Assembly (NCBI GenBank): GCA_050747245.1
Contig: JBOGNO010000004.1
Span: 186,001 to 250,000, forward strand
Origin: JBOGNO01 sp050747245
Lineage (GTDB): Bacteria > Acidobacteriota > Terriglobia > Acidiferrales > UBA7541
Direction of reading: 5' to 3'
DNA length: 64,000 nt
Below are positions 53,823 through 63,108 of the stretch, in pieces. Within the stretch, counting starts at the first letter, position 1. Every line of letters starts with the position of its first letter. The position numbers were made by a program, and so were the translations under genes. Under the pieces are notes generated by a model. That model was not told the DNA's origin. It saw only the letters and a list, made by a program, of their open reading frames with translations, and ran no database searches.

Positions 53823-54956
53823 TTAGTGCAGCGCGGCGGAAACGGAATAGACGGGCGGCAGATGCGGAGTCAAAACCTGCCAGGAATCGCCTACGTCCCG
53901 AGTGTAGAACAAGCTGCCTGAGGAAGTTCCGAAGTACACTCCAGCGGGATCGCGATCGTCGGAAGTCATGCCTTCGCGCAGGACCAGCACGAACGCGTTT
54001 GACTGCGGCAATCCCTTCGTGAGGAGTTTCCAGCTTCGGCCACCGTCTCGGCTCCGTCCGACGCGGAGTTTTCCCTCCGGGACAAAACGCGCTTCCGCGG
54101 AACCCACGGGGATGGTGAAGAGTGTTTGCTTTTCGGCCGCCGGTACAGCAAGGGCAAATCCAAACCGTGAGGGCAGACCGCTTGAGATGTCCGTCCATTT
54201 GTCGCTTGTAAAACTGGCGCGATAGATGCCGCAGTGATTCTGCTGGTAAAGCGCTTCGGAATTCCGAGGGTGGGCTTTTAATTTGTGGACGCACTGGCCG
54301 ACCTCTGGATATTTATCGGGCGCAAAATCGCAGCGGACGTTTCCGTTGAAAGCCTCCCAGTTCTTGCCGGAGTCGCTGGATCGAAATGCGCCTGCGGCCG
54401 AAATCCCCACGATCAGGCGACCTTTGCCCAAACATTCAATCGAATGAACCATCATTCCACCGGCGCCGGGAGTCCACTTCGCGCGCGTGGCATGATTGTT
54501 CAGGCCCGGGACCATCTCCCAATTCGCGCCATTGTCGCCGCTGTGGAAGAGCACGCCCGGATCACCACCGAGGTAAACCACGCCCGGTTCGTCGGCCGCG
54601 CCGGGTGCGATTTGCCAGATACGCTTGAGCGTGGCATCGGGGAGGTCCTTAAGCTCCATTCCTTTTTCCGTCACCTGCCACGTTTTGCCGGTGATGCCTT
54701 TCGCTTCAAGCCCCTTTTCGGAGATCTGCCAAGTTTTCCCGCCGTCCGTGCTGGCGTGAAGATGCGGACCGAACCAGGCGTTTCCGACTGCGGCGTAGAG
54801 CCGCTTGGGATCGCGAGGATCTTGCGTAACGTGGTGCACCTCTTGGCCCCCGAAGAAGGGACCGTGCGCGTCCCACTTCTTGCGATCCTTCGAACTGAAA
54901 ACGAAAGCGCCTTTCCGCGTGCCGGCCCAGATTCGCACAGGCTTTTTGCTTGGCAT
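53823..54956 (-). CDS. BNR/YCF48-like beta-propeller protein
   Basis: A 377-residue protein of repeated sialidase-type Asp boxes: STDGGKTWQ, HSGDNGANWE, SSDSGKNWE, SRDGGRSWK and TRDVGDSWQ. No sialidase catalytic residues are evident, so it is more like YCF48/photosystem-assembly or exo-sialidase-like scaffold proteins. The ATG at 54956 follows GGGAGGAC and gives MPSKKPVRIWAGTRKGAFVF, a typical start; no signal peptide is seen. A 17-residue unit (GKTWQISEKGLEAKGIT) is followed by a near-copy (GKTWQVTEKGMELKDLP), an internal tandem duplication. Confidence 0.8.
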   Translation of the reverse strand: MPSKKPVRIWAGTRKGAFVFSSKDRKKWDAHGPFFGGQEVHHVTQDPRDPKRLYAAVGNAWFGPHLHASTDGGKTWQISEKGLEAKGITGKTWQVTEKGMELKDLPDATLKRIWQIAPGAADEPGVVYLGGDPGVLFHSGDNGANWEMVPGLNNHATRAKWTPGAGGMMVHSIECLGKGRLIVGISAAGAFRSSDSGKNWEAFNGNVRCDFAPDKYPEVGQCVHKLKAHPRNSEALYQQNHCGIYRASFTSDKWTDISSGLPSRFGFALAVPAAEKQTLFTIPVGSAEARFVPEGKLRVGRSRDGGRSWKLLTKGLPQSNAFVLVLREGMTSDDRDPAGVYFGTSSGSLFYTRDVGDSWQVLTPHLPPVYSVSAALH

Positions 54957-55208
54957 GACCGTCCTCCCTTTCGTGTCCTGCAATTCGGTCGAGGCTAATT
55001 CCAGTAACGCGGATTCTACAACAGCTGCCGCGGCGGCGTCATCCGTCACTCTACCTGGGCGTCGAGATTAACTTCAATCCTGTAGGCTCCCTTCCGCACC
55101 TGACGAGCGGGATTGTAGAGAACAACCCGCTGCTCGTGTGATATTTTGGGTCGCGTTGTGTTTCAGGCGCTTTCAATTACTCCGCGCCGGAAAGATGAAT
55201 TGAATCGG

Positions 55209-56486
55209 ATGCTCGGAAAGCGACCTCGAGTTTTCTGGCTACTGGTGATTCTCGGAATCGCTTTGCGCGCAGGATTCGTACTGGCTGCCGGCACTCACGA
55301 ACTCACCTTTCTGAGCGGGGGAAGTGACGCCCCCGTTTACGCCCTGCTGGCAAACAATCTGTTGACGCAACAAGGATTCAGTTATGCCGGCCAGCCGTCG
55401 GCGTTTCGCCCGCCCGGTTATCCGCTGCTACTCGCGGGATTCATACGCGTTTTTGGCGCGCGCTACCTCCTCATTCTTCGCTGGCTGCAATTCATACTCG
55501 GGTTGCTCACCATCGGCATTTGCGCGGCGGTCGCATCACGCCTGTTCCACAAGCAAGCGGCCCGGGCGACATTGGTTTTCGGTTTATTTCTGCCCACGTT
55601 GATTTTCTCCACGGCTCAAGTACTGACGGAATGTATCGCGGCGTTGCTGACCGCGCTGTTTCTGCTTTCACTCGTAAGACAATTTGAAAATGCCGATGTG
55701 CGTTCCGCCGGTGGAATGGGTTTGGCTGCCGGACTTGAATCGCTCATCCGTTTCAACGCGGCAGCTCTCCCTCTCGTGGCGGGCTGGACCGTATTCGCCA
55801 CGCGTAGCAAGCGGTCGCCGCTCTTGCGGGGAGCAGTGGTCTTGCTGCTGCCAGTATTGATTGTGCTGCCGTGGTTCGTTCGCAATGAGTTGGTCTTTCA
55901 TGGCCACGTGCTCTATTCCACGCACACCGGACCAAACGCCGTACAGGGAGTGGTCAACACGCAGGGCCGAACGCAGCTCGGAGACACGCCAAAGCTCATC
56001 GCGGCGATGGGCTGGTGTTTGCAAGATCTCGAAACGAACGATCCTTCCCGGCTTGAATTGCCTTCCGAAGTCGAACTCAATCGAAACGCGCTGCGAGTTC
56101 TCCCGCGGCTGTGGAGAGAGGAAGGCTGGCATGCCATTCCGCTCCTGGGAAAAAAGGTTGCTGACTTTTGGCTCAGTACCGATCAAGTTGTGGACACCCA
56201 TTCTTTGCCCCTTGACGAGCGGTTACTTCGGGCTGCAGGCGTTTTGGCCTATTGGATCGTGCTCGCGTTTGCTGTTGCCGGGTGGTTTCATCTTCGCCGG
56301 TTGCGTCCCGGCCTTGCCTCCATTCTTCTTGTCTATGCAATCGGTCTGACCGTTCTGCATCTGCCGCTGGTGATGAACACGCGGCTGAGAATTCCGCTGA
56401 TGGAGCCGCTCGTCGTTATGCTTTCCGGCGCGGGCTGGGTCCAGCTGGTCGCTCGGATGCAGCACAAGAAGTCCTCCTTCCAATAA
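55209..56486 (+). CDS. PMT/ArnT-like membrane glycosyltransferase
   Basis: A 425-residue polytopic protein of GT39/GT83 type. After the first helix, the extracytoplasmic loop contains GGSDAPVYALLANNLL (acidic catalytic Asp) and SAFRPPGYPLLLAGF, the typical dolichol/undecaprenyl-phosphate mannosyltransferase motifs, followed by about ten helices. Such enzymes move sugars from polyprenyl phosphate to proteins or lipids. I chose the ATG at 55209; a TTG at 55146 would add 21 residues. Donor and acceptor are unknown. Confidence 0.75.
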   Translation: MLGKRPRVFWLLVILGIALRAGFVLAAGTHELTFLSGGSDAPVYALLANNLLTQQGFSYAGQPSAFRPPGYPLLLAGFIRVFGARYLLILRWLQFILGLLTIGICAAVASRLFHKQAARATLVFGLFLPTLIFSTAQVLTECIAALLTALFLLSLVRQFENADVRSAGGMGLAAGLESLIRFNAAALPLVAGWTVFATRSKRSPLLRGAVVLLLPVLIVLPWFVRNELVFHGHVLYSTHTGPNAVQGVVNTQGRTQLGDTPKLIAAMGWCLQDLETNDPSRLELPSEVELNRNALRVLPRLWREEGWHAIPLLGKKVADFWLSTDQVVDTHSLPLDERLLRAAGVLAYWIVLAFAVAGWFHLRRLRPGLASILLVYAIGLTVLHLPLVMNTRLRIPLMEPLVVMLSGAGWVQLVARMQHKKSSFQ

Positions 56487-56499
56487 TCAAGAATCACAG

Positions 56500-57018
56500 T
56501 CACTCCAGGTGGCGGAGCAACTTTCGGCTGCGAGCTTTCATCGCTGCGGTGCCATTTCGAGTGGCGGCGCGCAATATCTCGATCACTTGGGGTCTTATGC
56601 CCGGATCGTCCTGCGCCAAATCCGCAAGCCCTTGCAGCGCGAACGTCTTTACCAGAGAGCTGCGATCTTTCAGGTAGCCGTTCAGCAAACTTGCCGCCGA
56701 TTGGCGCTCCCGGGCATTGAGCGGAAGCCGCGGAACCATGACCGCAAGGTGCCAGCGCATCTCTGGTTCAGTTGTTTCGGCCATCAAACCCAGCAGTTCC
56801 CTCTCATAGCGCTTGAGCAACTCGGGCTTTTTCCTAGTAATTTTTTCGGCCGCATCCGCAGCCCGCATCCGCACTAAGGAATTCACGGACCACAAGCCCT
56901 CCATCAGCTCCGGAAACAATTTCGGATTCTTGGAGACAATTGCAGCAACTTCGTCTGAACGGCCGATGGAGCGCCGATCGCTTCCAGTGAGAAGAGCAAG
57001 TATGTTTTTTGGCGCCAT
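56500..57018 (-). CDS. HEAT-repeat protein
   Basis: A 172-residue all-helical protein with about four HEAT-like repeats (LWSVNSLVRMRAADAAEKI; TTEPEMRWHLAVMVPRLPL; DRSSLVKTFALQGLADLAQ; RNGTAAMKARSRKLLRHL). No catalytic motif is seen; such scaffolds bind proteins or nucleic acids. It converges with the glycosyltransferase gene, with a 13-bp gap. Confidence 0.72.
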   Translation of the reverse strand: MAPKNILALLTGSDRRSIGRSDEVAAIVSKNPKLFPELMEGLWSVNSLVRMRAADAAEKITRKKPELLKRYERELLGLMAETTEPEMRWHLAVMVPRLPLNARERQSAASLLNGYLKDRSSLVKTFALQGLADLAQDDPGIRPQVIEILRAATRNGTAAMKARSRKLLRHLE

Positions 57019-57494
57019 TGCGATTCGCCGAGCGGAGCATCATACGCCGCCCGAAGCTTCTACGGACAGCTGCTCAAGCAGCGCGGCTCCAAGAATGACA
57101 GGCTTCGCTATCGCTTTTCTCCTCCTTTTCGCGGCCAAGCTGAGGGCGTTTTGAGGGTTCCAGTACCCGATTTGAAAATGATGTTTTTGTGGCGATTGAT
57201 TTTTTGGATGTTATTGATTTTTAGCGACTTAGCAATGCAATCAATATTTTGGTGTATCGATTGATTTTTGCCTGCTGGCAGCGGCGGATTGGCCGCAGAG
57301 AACACAAAGTCACGGATAATTGTGGGGTGTTTTCGTGGCGATTGTCTCGGGATGGTCTTAGACGAGACATATAAACCTCAAAGGCGACGGTAGCACGAAT
57401 CGGGAGACTTGGGGAGAGGACCAGTACTGTGGAAAAGCCGGTCTGGGGGAGATCATTACAGCGGTGCAAAACGGAAGCAATGAGCTTTAAGAGA

Positions 57495-57527
57495 GATTCT
57501 TCGCCCGCCGCGGCGGGCTCAGAATGA
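57495..57527 (-). repeat. Palindromic element, version 3
   Basis: On the minus strand it reads CATTCTGAG, CCCGCCG/CGGCGGG (57504-57517, a perfect 14-bp palindrome), then CGAAGAATCTC. The flanks match versions 1 and 2 at 34 kb; the stem differs. The flanking CTCAGAATGACAACGTT recurs at 57731-57747. Confidence 0.7.
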
Positions 57528-57819
57528 CAACGTTCCTCTTTCGCGCGAGGTGCTGTCGAATGGTAAGCGGCGCAGAGGGAGGGATAAACTCTGGGGCAGC
57601 AGAAAGGATGAAGTATTTGAGGTGAGTTTCCCGCCACACCGCTGGCGAGCCTTCGGCTTCGGACCAAGAGGCGGCCGGCGTGGCACACCGGTGGTAAGCA
57701 CGCCACACTACTGGCGGGCAGGCGCCGGGGCTCAGAATGACAACGTTGGTCATTCACACGCGAAGAGCAGGCAGTTCGCGGAGCGGAGAAAGCGCGTGAG
57801 GCGCAGAGGAAAAGTCAAA

Positions 57820-57851
57820 GGCCCCACCCTTTGGGAAGCAAAGGGTGGGCC
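57820..57851 (+). repeat. Long hairpin, possible cupin-gene terminator
   Basis: GGCCCCACCCTTTG and CAAAGGGTGGGCC pair almost perfectly around a 5-nt loop, with one bulged C. It lies downstream of the minus-strand cupin gene. No clear U-tract follows on that strand, so it may be a repeat rather than an intrinsic terminator. Confidence 0.5.
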
Positions 57852-57914
57852 ACCCGAAAACCTAGAAGCACTAGCGTGTAGCGAGAAAGCCCCGCTACAG
57901 AAGAAGCGGACCGA

Positions 57915-58328
57915 TTACGCCGCGGGTTTGGGCGCTGATTTTGCGGCTGGCTTTGCGGCAGGCCTTGGGGCTGCCCTGCCCTTCAGCTCAACGAGAATCC
58001 CCTCGGTCGGTTGGTCGGAAAGATTCTCTACAAGATGAGTCTCCGCCGGCATCCAGATTGTCTCCCCGGCTTTCCCGGAGCGCTCGACCGACTTGCCATC
58101 GGGCATGGTGAACTTGCTGTGCATATCTGTGAGCTGGATCAGTGCCAAGTTAGGGTGCGAATGCATGACCGACTTCTCATGCGGTCCATAATGAAACCGC
58201 AAAACGCGTACCTGGGAATTCTCGAACTCGACTTTGTAATGCGCCGGATCGACTTTGACTGGATCCTGCGCCATAGCCGCCGTCGCCGCAAAACACACTA
58301 CCACCGCCGCAAGTAACATTCGATGCAT
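57915..58328 (-). CDS. Secreted cupin-domain protein
   Basis: A 137-residue protein with a signal peptide (MLLAAVVVCFAATAAMAQ) and one small cupin barrel: VRVLRFHYGPHEKSVMHSHP carries His metal ligands and WMPAETHLVENLSD the second block. The C-terminus is a low-complexity Ala/Pro/Lys tail. I prefer the ATG at 58328, six bases after GAGGAG, over the ATG at 58334 immediately next to it. Metal binding is likely; substrate unknown. Confidence 0.8.
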   Translation of the reverse strand: MHRMLLAAVVVCFAATAAMAQDPVKVDPAHYKVEFENSQVRVLRFHYGPHEKSVMHSHPNLALIQLTDMHSKFTMPDGKSVERSGKAGETIWMPAETHLVENLSDQPTEGILVELKGRAAPRPAAKPAAKSAPKPAA

Positions 58329-58589
58329 CGTCATCTCCTCGATTCAATTGTGATTTTAATTATGGTCTTAATTTTGGTTTCCGAGACCGCGCGCAAGATA
58401 CGACTAACGGCGTCGAAAGGCAATGCCCCGAGCAGTCTTCAATACTTCGGCGCGCCTAACTTTCAGGTGGCAGGCGCGGCGTGATGCCACACCGCATTCT
58501 GCCAAAAAGCCGCGGCTTCTTGCAGCTCTCAAGCTCGAGGGCGCGAAAAGAACGAAGAGGAATCTGCGGCGGAGCAAGAGTGAAAGGCG

Positions 58590-58595
58590 TATAAT
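58590..58595 (+). promoter_or_regulatory. -10-like element upstream of the radical SAM gene
   Basis: TATAAT in GGCGTATAATTAAT. A start about 7 bp downstream gives a leader of roughly 19 nt to the ATG at 58621. No clear -35. Confidence 0.4.
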
Positions 58596-58620
58596 TAATT
58601 TTAGAAGCACATCTCCCCTA

Positions 58621-59778
58621 ATGGAAGAGCCGCAAGGGCGGCAACGTATGGCAACGCTCCGAGAGACGCTGGAACAGCACGTAATTGAAGGCGAGCTTCA
58701 CGAAAAGCTCGAGAAGGGATTTGTGCGCTGCTACGCTTGCGGACATTGCTGCCCGATTCCCGAGGGCCAGGCCGGGGTTTGCAAGGTGCGATTCAATCGC
58801 GGAGGGCGGCTATACGTCCCGTGGGGCTATGCGGGAGCTCTGCAATGCGATCCCATCGAGAAGAAACCGTTCTTCCACGCGTATCCCGGGGCGCTGGCGT
58901 ACAGCATGGGAATGCTGGGCTGCGATCTGCACTGCGGCTATTGCCAGAACTGGGTGACGTCGCAGGCGATTCGCGATCCGGCGGCGGTTTCGCGTCCTTT
59001 GAACATCTCGCCGGAAGAATTAGTCGCGGAGGCGCTCGGGCAGAAGGCGCAAGTGGTGGTGAGCACGTACAACGAGCCGCTGATCACGAGCGAATGGGGC
59101 GTGGCAATTTTCAAGCGAGCTCGCGCGGCGGGACTGAAGACGGCTTATGTTTCAAACGGCAACGGAACGCCGCAGGTGCTCGAATACATTCGGCCGTGGG
59201 TGGACCTTTACAAAGTGGATTTGAAGAGTTTCGACGACCGGCATTACCGGCAACTGGGCGGGCGGCTTGAGCCGATTCTGTGGACGATCCGGCGGCTCAA
59301 GGAAATGGAATTCTGGCTCGAAATAGTGACGCTGGTGATTCCCGGGTTCAACGATTCGGAAGACGAGCTGCGACGCCTGGCGGAATTCATTGCCGGGGTT
59401 TCAACGGAAATTCCGTGGCACGTGACGGCGTTTCATCAAGACTACAAAATGACCGATCCGGAAAATACGCCCGCGGAAAGTTTGCTGCGCGCGGCGGAAA
59501 TCGGCAAGCGCGCGGGATTGCAATTCGTGTATGCGGGAAATTTGCCCGGGTGCGTGGGGGACCTCGAAAATACGCGGTGTCCGAATTGCCGCGAGTTGCT
59601 CATCGAGCGGCATGGCTACCTGATCCTCAAATACAATCTGACGCCCGCGGGCGGCTGCCCGGCGTGCGACACGAAAATTCCCGGACGGTGGGCTCCGCGA
59701 TATCAGGGACAGATTGCTTCGCTGCCTATAGTGCCGCGGATGCGGCGACGGGAAAATCCACTCTCCATTTTGTCCTGA
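58621..59778 (+). CDS. Radical SAM protein of the AmmeMemoRadiSam type
   Basis: A 385-residue enzyme of the pyruvate-formate-lyase-activase-like group. The [4Fe-4S] site is CDLHCGYCQNW (Cys101, Cys105, Cys108). The N-terminal FVRCYACGHCCPIPEGQAGVC is a family-specific Cys cluster, and SNGNGTPQVLEYIRPWVDLY with HVTAFHQDYKM complete the barrel. A C-terminal zinc-ribbon-like pair (CPNCRELLIERHG and CPACD) is present. The usual partners (AMMECR1 and Memo homologues) are not nearby. ATG 58621 follows a TATAAT by 25 bp; ATG 58648 is an alternative start. Confidence 0.85.
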   Translation: MEEPQGRQRMATLRETLEQHVIEGELHEKLEKGFVRCYACGHCCPIPEGQAGVCKVRFNRGGRLYVPWGYAGALQCDPIEKKPFFHAYPGALAYSMGMLGCDLHCGYCQNWVTSQAIRDPAAVSRPLNISPEELVAEALGQKAQVVVSTYNEPLITSEWGVAIFKRARAAGLKTAYVSNGNGTPQVLEYIRPWVDLYKVDLKSFDDRHYRQLGGRLEPILWTIRRLKEMEFWLEIVTLVIPGFNDSEDELRRLAEFIAGVSTEIPWHVTAFHQDYKMTDPENTPAESLLRAAEIGKRAGLQFVYAGNLPGCVGDLENTRCPNCRELLIERHGYLILKYNLTPAGGCPACDTKIPGRWAPRYQGQIASLPIVPRMRRRENPLSILS

Positions 59779-59869
59779 ACGAAAATCATCAGGTCTTTTG
59801 GTTCTGACAACCCACGCAGCCACGCGGGGGAGCGAAGGTTGCGAAGCAAACAGTCGAGGGGACTCGCGA

Positions 59870-60355
59870 CTAGAATTCGCGGCGGGGTTTGGTTTGTTCG
59901 GGGCCCACGCGGCCGGCGGAAATTTCCGCAGCAGCATAATTTTCGGCGCGCACAGGCGCTTCCGCAAGCCGCCGCAAGAGCGCAAGCTGGCCCGTGTGAG
60001 TGAGCGCATCGGCGACCGGGCCTTGAAAAAGTTTTTGGACGGAGGAGCCCAACGGCTCAGCGGAGGCGAGAAAACCATCGAAGGCTTTAAGCGCGGCGAA
60101 AAATCGCGCGGACTCCTGCGGCCACGGCAGGGGATGAGAATCGTGCCAATCCTTCTTCCCTTTGGCCATGGCGAGAGCCCAATCGAATAAGTCTCCCATG
60201 TGCGCGAGGATTTGCGCGGGAGTGCGCGAAGAATTGCCCGCCTGGAAATCGGCGAAGCCGGCGGGCGCTTCACGAAGAGTTTTCGCCGCGCGATATGCGA
60301 GCGTGGCCAGCGTGTGGCGCAAGAATTCGCGCAGCGGATCAGGATTCGCAGCCAT
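59870..60355 (-). CDS. DinB-like (damage-inducible/YfiT-type) four-helix protein
   Basis: A 161-residue helical protein with LAHMGDLFDWALAMAKG, DSHPLPWPQESARFFAALKAF and ALTHTGQLALLRRLAEAP, the three-His layout of DinB/YfiT proteins, which bind a metal and transfer thiols or hydrolyse amides. I chose the ATG at 60355, preceded by GAGGAGG; an upstream start is less likely. It converges with the radical SAM gene. Confidence 0.75.
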   Translation of the reverse strand: MAANPDPLREFLRHTLATLAYRAAKTLREAPAGFADFQAGNSSRTPAQILAHMGDLFDWALAMAKGKKDWHDSHPLPWPQESARFFAALKAFDGFLASAEPLGSSVQKLFQGPVADALTHTGQLALLRRLAEAPVRAENYAAAEISAGRVGPEQTKPRREF

Positions 60356-60517
60356 GGGTCGTTCCTCCTCGCGCAAAAATTGAATTTCGGCAGTATACAA
60401 CGCGGCGGCAGCGGATTGCTCGACGGGGCGACAATTGTCAGGAGGCAGTCTTCGTGTCCAATTCGACGGTGTTTGCTGCCTTAACGATCCCAATTCTAGC
60501 GCTCATGCGTGATTTCT

Positions 60518-63106
60518 TCATGTGGCGATGGGATGCGCATCCGAGTGAGATGGAGTCGCGGCAGTGTCTTGCACGGAGGTCCCGCCCAAGATTTCGCGGA
60601 TTTTGCGGGCCAGGGCTTTCGGCCGATACGGCTTCGGAATGAAAGCGACGCCGGGATCGACGATGCCCTGGCGAGCGATAGCATCGTCGGTGTAGCCAGA
60701 GGTGAATATGATTTTGATGCCCGGGCGAAGGGAGGCCATCTGCTGGGCCAGCTCGGGCCCACTCATTTCAGGCATCACAACATCGGTCAGAAGAAGATGA
60801 ATCGGCCCATCGAATTCCTTTGACCGCTGGAGCGCATCTTTGCCGGAAACGGCTTCGATGACGGTATAGCCGACGCTTTCCAGATACTCCCGGGCCATTT
60901 CTCGAAGAGACTCGGAATCCTCGGCAAGCAGAATCGTTTCGGAGCCCTTGAACGCGGCGGTTTGCGGCTCTTCCGGCTCGGGTAGCTCGACAGCTTGGTC
61001 GACACGCGGGAGGTAAATCTTGAAGGCAGTTCCCTGGCCCACTTCGCTATACACCCAAATATATCCGCCGCTTTGCTTGACGATACCATAAACGGTGGCG
61101 AGGCCAAGTCCCGTGCCCTTGCCGAGTTCCTTAGTAGTGAAAAACTGGTCAAATATGCGTGCCTGGGTCTCCCGATCCATTCCACTCCCTGTATCCTCCA
61201 CAACGAACATTACGTAAGGACCAGGAATGACCGGCTGGTGGTCATCCTTGTAAGATTCGTCCAACTCAACATTTTGCGCTTGGATTTTGAGCCGCCCGCC
61301 CTTCGGCATCGCATCGCGCGCATTGACGGCCAGATTGATCAGCACCTGTTCGATTTGGCCAGGGTCGGCTTTAATTCTGCCAAGCGAAGGCTCGATGGAA
61401 AGTGAGAGTTCGATATTCTCGCCAAGCAGGCGGCCGAGCAAAGCGCGGGTTCGCTCCACAATTTCGCGGAGATCCAGCACGCGCGGTTGAAGCATTTGCT
61501 GACGGCTAAACGCCAGGAGTTGGCGGGTGAGATCGGCAGCCGAAGAACCTGCCTTCCTGATCATCTCGATCGTCTTGACGCTGGGGTGGCCCGGTGGGAG
61601 CGCGTCCAAGACAATTTCCGTGCCGCCGAGGATGACTCCCAAGAGATTATTGAAGTCGTGCGCCACTCCGCCCGCCAGCTGACCAATCGCTTCCATTCGC
61701 TGCGACAGGCGCAATTGATGCTCCATTTTCTTTCGCGCGGTGATGTCCACGATGGTGGCCGATACCAAGAAACCTTCCCTAGTGGCGAGCGGCCCCAGGC
61801 TGATTTCCACGGGAAACTCTGTGCCATCTTTTCGCCGTGCGAACAACTCCATGCCGAGTCCCATGGGGCGCGCGTGAGGATTGCCAACAAAACCTACACG
61901 GGAACCTTCATGAGCGTGCCGATTGCGCTCCGGCAAAAGCATCTCAATCTGTTGGCCGGCCAGCTCATCCCGCTCATATCCAAACATTCGCAAGGCCTGA
62001 GCGTTCACCTCGTTGATGCGCCCTGAGTCATCGGCGATAACGATTCCAGTGGGGGCCGTTTCCACCAACATGCGGAAGCGGTTTTCCGCGCGCTTGCGTT
62101 CCTCGATCTCAGCTTCAAGTCTTGAGGCGTGCTCTGCGATGGTGTGTAAACGCAGGGCATTCTCGTATGCCAAGCTAACTTTGGCTGCCAATGCCATCAG
62201 GATCCGGCCATCCTGTTCGGTGAATTCCAAGGCACCAACCTTGTTGGCCGCGTAAATCCAGCCATACACCTGATTCCCGGTTTCCAATGGAGCGCCAACA
62301 AAACTGTGAATCGGAGGGTGGTCAACAGAAAGATCCAGCCTTGCCGGCTCGCCGAATGCATTAAACGCCAGCTTTGGCTTTCTTTCATGGACCATCTCGC
62401 TGAAAATCGGGCCTTCAAAAATCGCATTAGCAAGCTTGGCGGCGATTTCGTGGCTGACTCCAAACAACGAAAAGGATCGAAGTTGCGGGCCGTCACCTGC
62501 CAAGATGCCGATCCCGGAATAATCTGCTCCGATGATATTTCTCGCCGCACCTCCCGCTTTCTCGAGCAGACCTTTCAGACTGGAGGCTCGCGCAAGGTCC
62601 AGACCGAGTTCCAAAAGCGCAGCGAGGCGAAGACTGACCGCATCAAGCTGTTTGCCTTTTTCGAAGAAGGCGTCGATCAAGAGCGGAATTGGATCTGCGC
62701 CAGCAGGCACTGGAATAGGCAAAGCCGGCTTGGTGATGTTCATCCCCAACGCTTCCTGAATGGTCGCGAGGGCATTTTCAGGCTCGCAGGGCTTCAGGAT
62801 GAAAAGAGAAACACCACAAGCTGCGCCCAGGGAGCGAGTTTCGCGGTCCAAATAGCTCGCGCTGTGAAAAATGATCGGGATATGCTCCAGCGAAGGGCAT
62901 TTGCGCAAGTTGGAAACAAACTCATAGCCATTCATCGTGGGCATCAATATGTCCGAGATGATGAGATCCGGCGTTTTCTGCTGCGCTTGCTCCAAACCCT
63001 GCTTTCCGTCTCGCGCTTCAATGACCTGATGCCCAAAGGGTCTCAGCAAAGACGTAAAAAGCTGGCGAGTCCCCTGATCGTCATCGACAATAAGAATCAG
63101 CGCCAT
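60518..63106 (-). CDS. Hybrid histidine kinase (REC-GAF-PAS-HisKA-HATPase-REC)
   Basis: An 862-residue signalling protein. An N-terminal receiver (ILIVDDDQGTRQLF, SDILMPTMNGYEF) is followed by a GAF-like domain (about 185-330), a PAS domain (ETAPTGIVIADDSGRINEVN), HisKA (GGVAHDFNNLLGVI, phospho-accepting His), HATPase motifs (NLAVNARDAMPKGG, VEDTGSGMD, GKGTGLGLATVYGIV) and a C-terminal receiver (ILLAEDSESLREMA, LLLTDVVMPEMSG). No transmembrane segment is visible, so it is probably cytosolic. The ATG follows AAGGAG and is 2 bp from the double-receiver gene upstream, so the two are one operon. Confidence 0.93.
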   Translation of the reverse strand: MALILIVDDDQGTRQLFTSLLRPFGHQVIEARDGKQGLEQAQQKTPDLIISDILMPTMNGYEFVSNLRKCPSLEHIPIIFHSASYLDRETRSLGAACGVSLFILKPCEPENALATIQEALGMNITKPALPIPVPAGADPIPLLIDAFFEKGKQLDAVSLRLAALLELGLDLARASSLKGLLEKAGGAARNIIGADYSGIGILAGDGPQLRSFSLFGVSHEIAAKLANAIFEGPIFSEMVHERKPKLAFNAFGEPARLDLSVDHPPIHSFVGAPLETGNQVYGWIYAANKVGALEFTEQDGRILMALAAKVSLAYENALRLHTIAEHASRLEAEIEERKRAENRFRMLVETAPTGIVIADDSGRINEVNAQALRMFGYERDELAGQQIEMLLPERNRHAHEGSRVGFVGNPHARPMGLGMELFARRKDGTEFPVEISLGPLATREGFLVSATIVDITARKKMEHQLRLSQRMEAIGQLAGGVAHDFNNLLGVILGGTEIVLDALPPGHPSVKTIEMIRKAGSSAADLTRQLLAFSRQQMLQPRVLDLREIVERTRALLGRLLGENIELSLSIEPSLGRIKADPGQIEQVLINLAVNARDAMPKGGRLKIQAQNVELDESYKDDHQPVIPGPYVMFVVEDTGSGMDRETQARIFDQFFTTKELGKGTGLGLATVYGIVKQSGGYIWVYSEVGQGTAFKIYLPRVDQAVELPEPEEPQTAAFKGSETILLAEDSESLREMAREYLESVGYTVIEAVSGKDALQRSKEFDGPIHLLLTDVVMPEMSGPELAQQMASLRPGIKIIFTSGYTDDAIARQGIVDPGVAFIPKPYRPKALARKIREILGGTSVQDTAATPSHSDAHPIAT

Positions 63107-63108
63107 GA

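Larger units (their letters stand above)
57019..57914 (+). other. 900 bp gene-free region with repeats
   Basis: No coding sequence is convincing. It has an AT-rich stretch (about 57170-57260, with ATTGATTTTT recurring), a palindromic element (57495-57527), a second partial copy of its flank (CTCAGAATGACAACGTT at 57519-57535 and 57731-57747), and a long hairpin (57820-57851). Confidence 0.7.

Noticed and set aside
57221..57757. 178-residue minus-strand ORF in the 57 kb gap
   Set aside because: It runs through palindromic repeats, has odd composition, and no ribosome site or domain; more likely chance.
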